Notes under the pieces: generated by a model | What the model saw: only the letters and a program-made list of their open reading frames with translations | The model's database searches: none | What the model was told of the DNA's origin: nothing | Source of the DNA: an uncultured Bacteroidota bacterium | Lineage (GTDB): Bacteria > Bacteroidota > Bacteroidia > UKL13-3 | Length of the DNA: 64,000 nucleotides | Direction: 5' to 3' | NCBI GenBank assembly: GCA_903883965.1 | Contig: CAISCU010000035.1 | Coordinates: forward strand, 28,792-92,791 | Translations under genes and position numbers: made by a program | Shown here: piece after piece, positions 36,145 to 45,493 of the stretch | How the letters are laid out: every line of letters begins with the position of its first letter | How positions within the stretch are numbered: position 1 is the stretch's first letter

Positions 36145-36345
36145 TTATTTTTTATCAGAGCAAGTATTGAGTCCGAAAGGCATATACAATGGACATGTTC
36201 CAATGAATGAGGTTAGAATCAGGATGATTGCAATTACAATTAATAATATGGAGGTAGGTGCAGTGGTATTGAAACTCAAATAAACAGTTACCAAAGCGAT
36301 GATTGACCTAATGATGCGGTCTAATTTTCCAATGTTCTTTTTCAT
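36145..36345 (-). CDS. Small DUF2892 inner-membrane protein
   Basis: A 66-residue protein with the DUF2892 (YgaP-type membrane domain) start MKKNIGKLDRIIRSIIALVT, two hydrophobic helices (about 13-30 and 32-50) joined by a short polar turn, and the usual CPLYMPFGLNTC ending with two Cys. In other proteins this domain is the membrane anchor of a rhodanese; here it stands alone. Function is unknown. It is convergent with uvrC. Confidence 0.85.
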   Translation of the reverse strand: MKKNIGKLDRIIRSIIALVTVYLSFNTTAPTSILLIVIAIILILTSFIGTCPLYMPFGLNTCSDKK

Positions 36346-36383
36346 GTTTTTTTATTCGAAAGTATGGCTATTGGACACTTACT

Positions 36384-36415
36384 TTTGGTACATTTGTTAC
36401 CAACTATCAAATTTG
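36384..36415 (+). promoter_or_regulatory. Promoter of pabB
   Basis: TTTG (36384-36387), 20 bases, CAAATTTG (36408-36415), one mismatch in the -7 box. Only ATTC separates the box from ATG 36420, so the transcript should be leaderless or nearly so. Confidence 0.45.
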
Positions 36416-36419
36416 ATTC

Positions 36420-37679
36420 ATGAACGATATTGAGCTCCTGAAAAAGAAATGTTATTCCTATGCCCAAAACCAACAAAATTGTTTGGTATTGAACAGCAAT
36501 CAAATTCAGGCCGCAATGGGATTAAACAACTATGAATTTATTTTCATGTGCGGATGTTCAGACCAATTTAAAACAAGTGAACAGACGGCGTTGGCGCAAT
36601 TGAAAAAGTTTATTGAAAAAAACAATGGGAAATGGATGGGACTTTCTTTGTCGTATGACTTAAAAAATGAACTGGAACAACTCGAATCAAATAACTGCAA
36701 TCAGCTTGATTTCCCCTTACTCAACGTGTTTGTTCCAGATACTGTGATTTGTATTGATAAAGAATTAAAAATCACTTGTAACAATATGGCATTTTGGGAA
36801 GCCATCAACCAACAAGCATTAGCCATTCAGAAGCCTTTGCCTAAGTTGGAATTTGAAGCAAGGGTGACTAAAGACACCTATCTCAATACAATCAAACAAA
36901 TTCAAAATCATATTTTAAATGGGGATGTATATGAATTGAATTATTGTATCGAATTTTACAAAACAGCATGTCCCGAAATTGAACCAGTAGCCTTATACGA
37001 AAACTTGAATTCCGTTTCACCTACCCCCTACTCCGCTTTATGGATTGACCAAGAACAGGTGATTGCTTGTGCCAGTCCAGAAAGATTTTTATTAAAAAAG
37101 GGCTCAAACATCTACTCTCAGCCTATTAAAGGAACAATCAAAAGAATGGCTGATTGCGAAGCAGATAGTAAACAAAAAGAATTGCTTCTCAATTCTGAAA
37201 AAGAACGGGCAGAAAATTTAATGATCGTTGATTTGGTCAGGAATGACTTGTCTAAATCATGTGAAACTGGCAGCATTCAAGTAGATGAATTATTTGGTAT
37301 TTATAGCTTCAAAAATTTACATCAAATGATTTCAACAGTAAGTGGTAAATTAAAAAATGATGACATTGTAGAATCAATTTGCCATGCTTTTCCAATGGGA
37401 AGTATGACCGGAGCTCCTAAAATTAAAGCCATGGAAATGATAGAGCAACTGGAACAAACCCAAAGAGGCATGTACAGCGGTTGTATTGGCTATATCAACC
37501 CTGAAGGCGATTTTGATTTGAATGTAGTTATCCGAAGTTTACAATACAACAAATTAAATCAATACCTCAATTTTGAAGTTGGATCAGCTATTACAATTGA
37601 TTCTGACCCTGAATCGGAATACAACGAATGCCTTTTAAAAGGTGAACTAATGATGCAAATTTTTAATAGAACTGCTTAA
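36420..37679 (+). CDS. pabB: Aminodeoxychorismate synthase component I (chorismate-binding enzyme)
   Basis: Aminates chorismate to aminodeoxychorismate for 4-aminobenzoate and folate. The 419 residues include the chorismate-binding core: HILNGDVYELNYCIEFY near 162, QPIKGTIKR near 234, ENLMIVDLVRNDLSKSC near 264, and GSMTGAPKIKAMEMIEQLE near 326. The PIKGT Lys is the residue characteristic of PabB; anthranilate synthases have PIAGT, so PabB is preferred over TrpE. It is shorter than E. coli PabB at the N terminus. The glutaminase partner PabA is not adjacent. Confidence 0.88.
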   Translation: MNDIELLKKKCYSYAQNQQNCLVLNSNQIQAAMGLNNYEFIFMCGCSDQFKTSEQTALAQLKKFIEKNNGKWMGLSLSYDLKNELEQLESNNCNQLDFPLLNVFVPDTVICIDKELKITCNNMAFWEAINQQALAIQKPLPKLEFEARVTKDTYLNTIKQIQNHILNGDVYELNYCIEFYKTACPEIEPVALYENLNSVSPTPYSALWIDQEQVIACASPERFLLKKGSNIYSQPIKGTIKRMADCEADSKQKELLLNSEKERAENLMIVDLVRNDLSKSCETGSIQVDELFGIYSFKNLHQMISTVSGKLKNDDIVESICHAFPMGSMTGAPKIKAMEMIEQLEQTQRGMYSGCIGYINPEGDFDLNVVIRSLQYNKLNQYLNFEVGSAITIDSDPESEYNECLLKGELMMQIFNRTA

Positions 37680-38416
37680 TCAACTAAGATGATTTTTTCT
37701 CTGATGATTTGCTTTCCGATTTGCATAATAATGTAATAGCAACCTGACTGTAAATGGCTTAAATTAATATGAACCTGATTAGCTCCTTTATCAATATCAG
37801 GATTTATAGGCAATTCTCTCATTTTCAAATCAAATAATTGAATCTTCACTGATTCATTTTTGGTTTTATAATCTATGTTGATGATTCCTTGACTTGGTAC
37901 AGGATAAATCAGGCATTTTGATGCTATTTCATTTTCAGTCAAATTGGTTGCAGCATTAACAGTTAAACTGTATCTGGTAACTGAATCTTCAATTGTTCTG
38001 GTGATGGTTAAAGCATGTGCATATACTTTAAATACAACCGACAAAGGATAATTACCTTGCTGACCAGTTTGTGGCAGACCCGAAAGTAAAATACAACCTG
38101 TTTCACCTCCGTTGGCTTTGCAATTGATTTGATTGCATTGGTAGCTAAAATTAGCCGGCAAACCATTTACTTTGGTGACTACAATAGAATCAATGGTTGC
38201 CAAAATTGGGAATCCAAATTCAGTAACCATGGTATCTTTTGGCATTCTAAATTGGATGATTTGCGTGTAAGGTTTTGTTTCGGTTGCTTGATCCAGTTCG
38301 GCAGGAAAAATACCCGATGTTTTTAAACTCAAATCAGGATTGCATTGCGCAAACAATTGCAGCGTGATTGATTGAAACAAAAAGAGTATAATTGAATAGA
38401 TAAATTTGTTTTTCAT
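37676..38416 (-). CDS. Secreted protein with T9SS C-terminal sorting domain
   Basis: From ATG 38416 the 246-residue precursor begins MKNKFIYSIILFLFQSITLQ then LFAQC, a clear signal peptide. The middle region (about 30-165) is a beta-rich domain with six Cys and no family I recognise. The last 75 residues (IYPVPSQGIINIDYKTKN onward, ending REKIILVD) are a type A sorting domain, which directs export through the type IX system and surface anchoring. An upstream in-frame ATG at 38491 would place hydrophilic residues before the signal peptide and is rejected. The start codon shares CATG with the divergent TonB receptor. Confidence 0.85.
   Translation of the reverse strand: MKNKFIYSIILFLFQSITLQLFAQCNPDLSLKTSGIFPAELDQATETKPYTQIIQFRMPKDTMVTEFGFPILATIDSIVVTKVNGLPANFSYQCNQINCKANGGETGCILLSGLPQTGQQGNYPLSVVFKVYAHALTITRTIEDSVTRYSLTVNAATNLTENEIASKCLIYPVPSQGIINIDYKTKNESVKIQLFDLKMRELPINPDIDKGANQVHINLSHLQSGCYYIIMQIGKQIIREKIILVD
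38401..38408 (+). promoter_or_regulatory. -7 box six bases before the TonB receptor start
   Basis: TAAATTTG matches TAnnTTTG exactly and ends six bases before ATG 38415. It lies inside the signal-peptide codons of the divergent gene. No TTG at -33 spacing. Confidence 0.35.
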
Positions 38417-40718
38417 GATTCGAAATTTAATACCAAGATACAGTATTTTTATCATTATCGCTGCACAGTTTTTTGTTCTTTCAAAAAGCAATGCTCAAAA
38501 CCTGTTCAAAGGAATTGTGAAGGACATCACCACTTTAGAACCTATTCCTGGCGTATTGATTACATCCAATAATGGAGGAACCCAAACTGATGAAAAAGGC
38601 CATTTTCAATTGACGGTATCACAGGCAATTTGTACGCTCAATTTCAGGCTCATTGGTTATGAAAACAAATCAATAACAATTGAAACAAAAAACACAAAAG
38701 ATACTGTATTCGAAGTTTTGATATCACCCAGTCGCCAATTATTAGACCAAGTTGTAGTAACTGGAAACAGAAATGAACAAGCTATATCGAGAAGTTCAAG
38801 CAGTGTAGAATTAATAGGTGCAAAATTAATACTCGACAAAGGCACAACTAGCATAGATAAGTTTTTGAATCAGATTCCATCGGTAAGTGTTTTGGATGGA
38901 CAAATTAACATTAGAAGTGGCAGTGGCTGGACTTATGGAGCAGGTTCCAGGGTAATGGTATTGGTAGACGATTTACCCTTTTTAACAGGAGATGCGGGTC
39001 AAGTAAAATGGAGTTTGTTGCCTTTAGAAAACTTGAAACAAGTTGAAGTCATTAAGGGGGCTGGATCTGTATTATATGGATCTGGTGCACTGAATGGGAT
39101 AATCCATTTTCGCACGCAAATGAGCAGTGGCAAACCCATCACAAAAATTCAAATGAGCAGTGGATTTTATGACAAACCAGATGGAATTGGTTTGCGCTGG
39201 ACAACTAAAAACTTAATGAAAAATCAAATCAGCGTTTTCCATGCTGCCAAATTAGGGCGTTACCAATATGCATTTTCTAGCAATTACCTCATAGATAATG
39301 GCTATAGAATGAGCGATAATGAAGAGCGCATTCGTTGCAATTTAAATGTACAAACAGCCTTCAACAAAGCCATTAAAATTGGTGTAAATATGGGTGTTTT
39401 AAATAGCAAAAGTGAATCATTTTTACTATGGGAAAATGACCAAATGGGATATACCGCTCTTGATTCTCAAACCAGTGCCACGCATTCTCAAAGTATCTAT
39501 TTAGACCCTACTATTTCATTTCACCAAAACGGATTTCAACACCGTTTAAAATCGAGGTGGATGTATATCAACAATGAAAACTCAAATGCTGCTCAAAACA
39601 ATGCTTTTAATCAATTTTATGCCGAATACCAATTACAAAAAAACTTCATAGCGTATAAATTAAACATTACAACTGGTTTGGTATACAATTCCAATTCCAG
39701 CCAAGCCAATTTATATGGTGGATCAAACACCAGCAATAACAAAGCTGCATTTTTACAAATAGACAAAACTGTCTTAATGGGCTTGCAATTGGGCTTGGGT
39801 GCGCGTTATGAATATTTTCAAATGAATGCTGATGCAACCCAACAACCAGTGTTTAGAGCCGGGTTGAATTATGAACTCACCAAAAGCACCTTTTTGAGGT
39901 GTAGCTGGGGACAAGGATTCAGGTACCCATCTATTGCAGAGAGATATATCAATGCCAGTGTAGGCAGCATGAACATTTTTGCCAATCCAAATCTAAAAGC
40001 TGAATCTGGTTGGAGTGCAGAAATAGGTATGAAACAAGGAATGAAATGGGGTGGTTTCAGTGCTTATATTGACTTGGCATATTTTGAAACGCGCTATGCA
40101 GATATGACTGAATTCAATTTTGGCGCATGGAAAACATACAACCCAGCGAACCCTTATACTGCTATTGGATTTAAATCTTTCAATGTAGGAAATACGCGCA
40201 TCAATGGAATAGATTTGAGCACTGGATTTCAGTTCAAGAATAAAAATTGGGATATACAAAGTATCATAGGCTATACCTATTCAAAACCATTGATGTTAGA
40301 CCCTAATTTGGTATTTGCATTTGACTCTGCAAGAGGACCTCAAACATTTTTAAGCACCCGTTCTGACAGCACTTTGATTTTAAAATATCGGTTTGAACAC
40401 CAATTTAAAATTGACCTTTCTGCTCAATTTAAAAAAGTTGAATTTGGCGTGAGTTACAGGTACAATAGCAGCATACAGAATATTGATATTGCATTTGTTT
40501 CTGGTATCATTCCAAGTATGGTTCCGGGTATTGAAGAAGCAAGAAATAGGCTATATAACAACAGGGCTATTTTTGATTTACGCCTGTTTTTGCATGCCAA
40601 TCAATACCTAAAAGTTGGTTTCAATTGTATTAATTTATTGAATACAGAAATAATGAACAGACCAGCCGATTTAATTGCCCCGAGATTCTATCAATTGCAA
40701 TTGATGGCTGCGTTTTAA
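38415..40718 (+). CDS. TonB-dependent outer-membrane receptor with carboxypeptidase-like N-terminal domain
   Basis: Outer-membrane active-transport receptor of 767 residues from ATG 38415. In order: signal peptide (about 1-28, ending SNAQ), a carboxypeptidase-regulatory-like domain (about 31-105, GIVKDITTLEPIPGVLITSN), a TonB box-like stretch DQVVVTGNR, the plug with GSGWTYGAGSRVMVLVDDLP and QVEVIKGAGSVLYGSGALNG, then a barrel of about 22 strands ending in LQLMAAF with terminal Phe. The substrate is not evident; no SusD partner is adjacent, which makes a polysaccharide SusC less likely than a siderophore, metal or cofactor receptor. The start overlaps that of the divergent T9SS protein gene. 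Confidence 0.9.
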   Translation: MIRNLIPRYSIFIIIAAQFFVLSKSNAQNLFKGIVKDITTLEPIPGVLITSNNGGTQTDEKGHFQLTVSQAICTLNFRLIGYENKSITIETKNTKDTVFEVLISPSRQLLDQVVVTGNRNEQAISRSSSSVELIGAKLILDKGTTSIDKFLNQIPSVSVLDGQINIRSGSGWTYGAGSRVMVLVDDLPFLTGDAGQVKWSLLPLENLKQVEVIKGAGSVLYGSGALNGIIHFRTQMSSGKPITKIQMSSGFYDKPDGIGLRWTTKNLMKNQISVFHAAKLGRYQYAFSSNYLIDNGYRMSDNEERIRCNLNVQTAFNKAIKIGVNMGVLNSKSESFLLWENDQMGYTALDSQTSATHSQSIYLDPTISFHQNGFQHRLKSRWMYINNENSNAAQNNAFNQFYAEYQLQKNFIAYKLNITTGLVYNSNSSQANLYGGSNTSNNKAAFLQIDKTVLMGLQLGLGARYEYFQMNADATQQPVFRAGLNYELTKSTFLRCSWGQGFRYPSIAERYINASVGSMNIFANPNLKAESGWSAEIGMKQGMKWGGFSAYIDLAYFETRYADMTEFNFGAWKTYNPANPYTAIGFKSFNVGNTRINGIDLSTGFQFKNKNWDIQSIIGYTYSKPLMLDPNLVFAFDSARGPQTFLSTRSDSTLILKYRFEHQFKIDLSAQFKKVEFGVSYRYNSSIQNIDIAFVSGIIPSMVPGIEEARNRLYNNRAIFDLRLFLHANQYLKVGFNCINLLNTEIMNRPADLIAPRFYQLQLMAAF

Positions 40719-41020
40719 AATTTCAACTCCAAAGCCTCTACCACTTTATTTTGGAGAAGATGCTCCTCAAAGATGGTATCAACATCTGCTAAAGTTAATT
40801 TCCCGTAATAGGTACCTTCAGGGTATATCACCAAAGCTGGACCTTTTGTACAAGCATCCAAACAGCCACTTTTTTGAACGCGAATTTTGGCCTTTAAGCC
40901 TGCATCACCGAGTAATGTTCTAAATTTTTCTATGATAGCCATGCCATTTTCATTGCCACAACAAGGTTTACCTTCGGCTTTTTGATTGGCACAAACGAAA
41001 ATGTGTTTTTCGAAACGCAT
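40715..41020 (-). CDS. Thioredoxin-like [2Fe-2S] ferredoxin
   Basis: A 101-residue protein from ATG 41020. The thioredoxin-fold ferredoxin pattern is present: KHIFVCANQKAEGKPCCG with C10 and C20/C21, then QKSGCLDACTKGPALVIYPE with C53 and C57, as in NuoE and Azotobacter-type thin ferredoxins. It should bind one [2Fe-2S] cluster in the cytoplasm; the partner enzyme is unknown. The in-frame extension to 41119 overlaps the divergent ybaB start and is rejected. A TTAATTTG box (41040-41033) is 12 bases upstream. It ends in a TTAA overlap with the TonB receptor. Confidence 0.88.
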   Translation of the reverse strand: MRFEKHIFVCANQKAEGKPCCGNENGMAIIEKFRTLLGDAGLKAKIRVQKSGCLDACTKGPALVIYPEGTYYGKLTLADVDTIFEEHLLQNKVVEALELKF

Positions 41021-41071
41021 ATTATTTTTATTCAAATTAAGGTGCTTGGAATGAATAAACATGCAATTGGT

Positions 41072-41079
41072 TAATTTTG
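41072..41079 (+). promoter_or_regulatory. -7 box of ybaB
   Basis: TAATTTTG, an exact TAnnTTTG match, 14 bases before ATG 41094. The nearest TTG (41046-41048) is 23 bases upstream, a longer spacer than usual. Confidence 0.35.
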
Positions 41080-41093
41080 CCTCAAAAAAAATT

Positions 41094-41396
41094 ATGTTTG
41101 GAAAATTAGCAGAGGCCAAAAAAATGGCTGCAGAAATGAAAACTAAAATGGCTGCTATTACTGTAGAATCAGCAGTTTACAACAATCAAATACGTGTAGT
41201 AGCAAATGGAAATCGTGAAATAGTTGATGTAAAAATTGCACCCGAAGCCCTTTTGGAACTCCAGCACCAACAACTAGAACATGCCATAAAAGAAGCTTGT
41301 AACCAAGCAATTCAGAGCGCAAACAATGTGGCAGAATCAGAAATGAAATCAATGATGGGTGGTATGTTACCAGGATTGGGCAATTTGTTTTCTTAA
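41094..41396 (+). CDS. ybaB: YbaB/EbfC family nucleoid-associated protein
   Basis: Small dimeric DNA-binding protein of 100 residues. It has the tweezer-like pattern: an N-terminal helix (MFGKLAEAKKMAAEMKTKMA), a three-stranded sheet (ITVESAVYNNQIRVVANGNR, EIVDVKIAPE), and a C-terminal helix with many Met and Gly at the end (MKSMMGGMLPGLGNLF). I choose ATG 41094 because the family starts MFG; the frame is open to 41061 but adds unrelated residues. In other bacteria ybaB lies beside dnaX and recR; here neither is adjacent, so it has moved from that context. Confidence 0.88.
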   Translation: MFGKLAEAKKMAAEMKTKMAAITVESAVYNNQIRVVANGNREIVDVKIAPEALLELQHQQLEHAIKEACNQAIQSANNVAESEMKSMMGGMLPGLGNLFS

Positions 41397-41498
41397 TGTA
41401 TTTGAAATGGTGCAAAGAATCTGAATAAAATCATACAGTTGAATCTATAAAAACCAATAAATTCGCATACTTTTTTAGTAATTAAAAACAATACAACT

Positions 41499-44363
41499 AT
41501 GTCGCAAATCAAGGCAAATCACCAGGACGAGTTTATTTTTCGCCATATTTCACCTATGGAGAAAGATACAGATGCCATGCTTAAAACCATTGGCGTTTCT
41601 AGTCTGGATCAATTAATTGACGAAACAATACCAGCCCACATTAGGCTTAAAAAACGAATGAATTTGCCAGCAGCTTTGACAGAAGCAGAACTTTCTTCTT
41701 TGCTGACTGAAATTGCCCATAAAAATAAAATTTACACCAATTACTTGGGTCAAGGTTATTATGGCACTTTGACTCCTGGAGTCATTCTTAGAAATATTTT
41801 TGAAAACCCAGGTTGGTATACTGCATATACCCCTTACCAAGCTGAAATTGCTCAAGGCCGATTAGAAGCCTTACTCAATTACCAAACCATGATCATTGAT
41901 TTAACTGGAATGGAAATTGCCAATGCTTCTCTCTTAGATGAAGGAACCGCTACTGCAGAAGCCATGCACATGTTGTATGCAGAAACAAAAAAAGAAAATG
42001 CCAATAAATTTTTTGTTTCATCCTTGTGTTTTCCTCAAACCATTGATGTATTGAAAACCAGAACAGCACCAATTGGCGTTGAATTGGTAATTGGAAACCA
42101 TGAAGAAATTGAATTTGATGAAACCTATTTTGGCGCACTGCTTCAATATCCGGCCGGAAATGGAGAAGTTTATGATTACCAAAAATTTGTAGAAAAAGCA
42201 AAAGCAAAACAAGTATTGGTAGCTGTAGCAGCTGATTTATTGAGTTTGAGTTTGTTAACCCCTCCGGGTGAATGGGGTGCTGATGTAGTAGTTGGATCGG
42301 CTCAAAGATTTGGAGTACCAATGGGTTACGGCGGGCCTCATGCTGGCTTTTTTGCAACCAAAGATGCATACAAAAGACAAATGCCAGGGCGTTTAATAGG
42401 AGTTTCTGTTGACAGCCAAGGCAATCATGCCCTGAGAATGGCTTTACAAACTCGAGAACAACACATTAAAAGAGAAAAGGCCACTTCAAATATTTGTACT
42501 GCTCAGGTTTTACTTTCTATCATGGCAGGAATGTATGGTGTATACCATGGACCTGAAGGACTTAAAGGAATTGCTGGAAGAATACATGGATATGCAACGG
42601 CTTTGGCAAATACACTCAACAAAGCTGGTTTGACAGTATTGAATACTTCTTATTTTGACACCTTGTCTATTGAAACAAAGCAAGCATCTCAATTTTACAA
42701 TGCCTGTTTGGCTGCAGAGATAAATATTGCTCTGGTAAATGAACAAACACTTCGCGTATCAATAGATGAAACTCATACACAATCACAATTGAACCAATTG
42801 GTTGCAATTTTAACAAACAATCAAACAACAACTTGTGATTTTACTGCTGACAATGCTTTACATGCACCTGTGCAGTTACAAAGAAAATCGGCTTTTATGA
42901 CCCATGAGATTTTCCAAACTAAACACAGCGAACACGATATGCTCAGGTATATCAAACACCTGGAATCTAAAGACCTTTCATTGTGTCATTCTATGATTGC
43001 ATTGGGCTCTTGTACAATGAAATTAAATGCAACAGCAGAGATGATTCCTGTAACCATGCCTGGTTTTGGCCAATTGCACCCTTTTATACCAAGAAACCAA
43101 GCAAGTGGTTATACTCAAATTTTTGACGAATTGAGCAGTGCTTTAAAAGAAGTAACCGGATTTGCTGGAATCAGTTTGCAACCAAACGCTGGTGCACAAG
43201 GCGAATATGCCGGTTTAATGGTAATCAGAGAATACTTTAAACACAAAGGAGAATCTCATAGAAATATTGCCTTGATTCCATCTTCTGCTCATGGCACCAA
43301 CCCTGCCAGTGCAGCAATGGCTGGTATGAAAGTGGTTGTTACCAAAACCCTAGAAAATGGCTATGTTGATATTGAAGATTTGAAAGAGAAAGCCATTTTA
43401 CACAAAGACAACTTGGCTTGCTTAATGGTTACTTATCCTTCTACTTACGGCATTTTTGAAGAACAAATAACAGAAATTTGTGAGTTAATTCACCAATTTG
43501 GTGGCCAAGTATATATGGATGGTGCCAATATGAATGCTCAAGTTGGATTGACAAGCCCAGCAAATATTGGAGCCGATGTTTGTCACTTGAACTTGCACAA
43601 AACATTCTGTATTCCTCACGGTGGCGGTGGACCTGGCATGGGCCCAATAGGTGTAGCGGCTCACTTGGTTCCTTTTTTACCAGGACACAGTGTAGTTGAC
43701 ATGCAAGGTGGATCAAGTGCTATGACTGCGGTTTCTGCAGCACCTTGGGGCAGTGCATCTATTTTATTAATCTCTTATGCTTATATCCGATTAATGGGTA
43801 CTGCAGGCTTAGAAAAAGCTACGGAGTATGCTATTTTAAATGCCAACTACATTAAAGCACGCTTAGAAAAAGATTACCAAATTTTATATGTGGGCAGCAA
43901 AGGCAGGTGTGCGCATGAAATGATTTTAGACACCCGTGTGTTTAAAGCCAATTCAGGTGTTGAAGCAGAAGACATCGCAAAGCGTTTAATGGATTATGGC
44001 TTCCATGCTCCTACCATGAGTTTCCCAGTTGCTGGAACCATTATGATTGAACCAACAGAAAGTGAGCCTAAATCTGAATTAGATAGGTTTTGCGAGGCCA
44101 TGCTTCAAATAAAAGCAGAAGTAAATGCAATTGCAGAAGGTAAAGCAGATAAAGCAAACAATGTATTGAAGAATGCACCTCATACAGCCATGATGGCAAC
44201 TGCCGAAGAATGGAATTACCCATACAGCAGACAAGAAGCAGTATACCCATTGCCTTATGTAAAACAGGCTAAGTTTTGGCCAAGTGTAGGCCGTGTAAAC
44301 AATACTCACGGAGACCGAAATTTGATTTGTGCTTGTATTCCAATAGAAGCATACCAATCATAA
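41499..44363 (+). CDS. gcvP: Glycine dehydrogenase (decarboxylating), P protein of the glycine cleavage system
   Basis: PLP enzyme that decarboxylates glycine and passes the aminomethyl group to lipoyl-H protein. The 954-residue chain is the single-polypeptide form with two homologous halves. The N-terminal half has [16 protein letters not shown] and [20 protein letters not shown]; the C-terminal half has the PLP-lysine motif [20 protein letters not shown] near residue 700. gcvT and gcvH are not adjacent. Strong terminator follows. The 102 bases before it hold no clear promoter; TACTTTTT near 41467 is a weak candidate. Confidence 0.97.
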   Translation: MSQIKANHQDEFIFRHISPMEKDTDAMLKTIGVSSLDQLIDETIPAHIRLKKRMNLPAALTEAELSSLLTEIAHKNKIYTNYLGQGYYGTLTPGVILRNIFENPGWYTAYTPYQAEIAQGRLEALLNYQTMIIDLTGMEIANASLLDEGTATAEAMHMLYAETKKENANKFFVSSLCFPQTIDVLKTRTAPIGVELVIGNHEEIEFDETYFGALLQYPAGNGEVYDYQKFVEKAKAKQVLVAVAADLLSLSLLTPPGEWGADVVVGSAQRFGVPMGYGGPHAGFFATKDAYKRQMPGRLIGVSVDSQGNHALRMALQTREQHIKREKATSNICTAQVLLSIMAGMYGVYHGPEGLKGIAGRIHGYATALANTLNKAGLTVLNTSYFDTLSIETKQASQFYNACLAAEINIALVNEQTLRVSIDETHTQSQLNQLVAILTNNQTTTCDFTADNALHAPVQLQRKSAFMTHEIFQTKHSEHDMLRYIKHLESKDLSLCHSMIALGSCTMKLNATAEMIPVTMPGFGQLHPFIPRNQASGYTQIFDELSSALKEVTGFAGISLQPNAGAQGEYAGLMVIREYFKHKGESHRNIALIPSSAHGTNPASAAMAGMKVVVTKTLENGYVDIEDLKEKAILHKDNLACLMVTYPSTYGIFEEQITEICELIHQFGGQVYMDGANMNAQVGLTSPANIGADVCHLNLHKTFCIPHGGGGPGMGPIGVAAHLVPFLPGHSVVDMQGGSSAMTAVSAAPWGSASILLISYAYIRLMGTAGLEKATEYAILNANYIKARLEKDYQILYVGSKGRCAHEMILDTRVFKANSGVEAEDIAKRLMDYGFHAPTMSFPVAGTIMIEPTESEPKSELDRFCEAMLQIKAEVNAIAEGKADKANNVLKNAPHTAMMATAEEWNYPYSRQEAVYPLPYVKQAKFWPSVGRVNNTHGDRNLICACIPIEAYQS

Positions 44364-44371
44364 AAATTCAT

Positions 44372-44402
44372 AAAAAAGGAGGTCAATTGGCCTCCTTTTT
44401 TT
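44372..44402. terminator. Bidirectional terminator between gcvP and gldB
   Basis: AAAAAAGGAGG (44372-44382), eight-base loop TCAATTGG, CCTCCTTTTTT (44391-44401). A and T tails in both directions. It ends in the gldB stop codon (44401-44403). Confidence 0.75.
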
Positions 44403-45429
44403 ATGGTTTTGGGTGGTATTTACTTTTCTTGATCAGTTCGTCCCAGTTGTTGTTGTTCATGAGCGTATTTAAATCAACAGATTCATTGGCTAAATATGCT
44501 TGTATAATTTGATAGCCAATGTATGTGCCAATAGATGGGGCTGACTCTGCCGGCACACCTGGAGCAGATGTAAATGGCCCATCGTTGAAATAACGCAGAT
44601 TTTTTGCCGCTTCTTTGCTATACAATAACTTTTCTTGAATCAAATGAGCCCAAATTAATGCTTCATTTTCTTTACACCATTTGAGCTGATCGGCACTGAT
44701 GCCAAATACCAAAGTATCTGGTGTATTGGGTAATAATGTTTTTACAAAATGCTTCATCTTACCTTCAAACAGCATCATGGCAAGAAAACGCTTGTCGGTA
44801 ACTTGTTGTTCATACCTCGAAAAACCTAAAGCTTTAATGGTGTTTGGAACCAAATAAGCCCGTTGTAGTTTTTTAATCATAAATGCAGGAAACTCTAAGG
44901 CTGAATATACCGGATAATTGGCACCTAAATACAAATCCAAGCCAATGCCAATGATGGTATCATAAGCCACATTTGCATACCCAAATTCTGAAATAAAACT
45001 CACCAAATGTACTGGTGCTGCATTTGGAATTTCTTTTTGATAAATGGCCAATGCTTCAGAGAATGCTTGTTCTTCAGGTTCTAAATTCACAAACACACTA
45101 TCTACTTCTTTTTTCAATTGCAATATACCAGGGTATTGCACAAATGAAAGCAATGGTTTACTGAAATGGTTGGCAGAATCAGCCATTGGAATATTGATGA
45201 TGTCTGTACAAAAGGACTGATAAAAACCAGCATATTGCTGAAATAATTGATCAAAATGTGTTTGTTCGTATGACTTGTTTTTTAAGAATAAATCTTGGTC
45301 AAATCTGGTAATTTTTATAGCTAAATCTGATTGGGGTTGATTTTGCTGACAGGCATTTATACTCAGTAAAAACAAAGCGCTCATTAAAAAAAACAAATAC
45401 TGACTTTTGCGTACTATCTTTTTATTCAT
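44401..45429 (-). CDS. gldB: GldB-type lipoprotein
   Basis: A 342-residue lipoprotein: MNKKIVRKSQ then a hydrophobic core and lipobox LLSINAC with C27 lipidated. The family pattern follows: IKITRFDQDLF near residue 39, FYQSFCTDIINIPM near 68, GIGLDLYLGANYPVY near 160, and a C-terminal part with SAPSIGTYIGYQIIQAYL. GldB is needed for gliding and type IX secretion in Flavobacterium; here it indicates the T9SS/Gld apparatus, consistent with the sorting domains in the window, but does not prove motility. An exact -7 box TAATTTTG (45441-45434) is four bases before the ATG. Confidence 0.85.
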   Translation of the reverse strand: MNKKIVRKSQYLFFLMSALFLLSINACQQNQPQSDLAIKITRFDQDLFLKNKSYEQTHFDQLFQQYAGFYQSFCTDIINIPMADSANHFSKPLLSFVQYPGILQLKKEVDSVFVNLEPEEQAFSEALAIYQKEIPNAAPVHLVSFISEFGYANVAYDTIIGIGLDLYLGANYPVYSALEFPAFMIKKLQRAYLVPNTIKALGFSRYEQQVTDKRFLAMMLFEGKMKHFVKTLLPNTPDTLVFGISADQLKWCKENEALIWAHLIQEKLLYSKEAAKNLRYFNDGPFTSAPGVPAESAPSIGTYIGYQIIQAYLANESVDLNTLMNNNNWDELIKKSKYHPKP

Positions 45430-45433
45430 GTTT

Positions 45434-45475
45434 CAAAATTACGCGTAAAAACATTGAAAAAATCCATTAATTTTG
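45434..45475. promoter_or_regulatory. Divergent -7 boxes of gldB and nadE
   Basis: TAATTTTG occurs on both strands: minus 45441-45434, four bases before gldB ATG 45429, and plus 45468-45475, 18 bases before nadE GTG 45494. Both match TAnnTTTG exactly. Neither has a TTG at 19-20 bases. Confidence 0.4.
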
Positions 45476-45493
45476 GTACTCAATAAAGGATTT

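Noticed and set aside
38417..38491. Upstream start at 38491 for the T9SS cargo gene
   Set aside because: It would put 25 mostly polar residues before a clear signal peptide and lie inside the divergent receptor gene.
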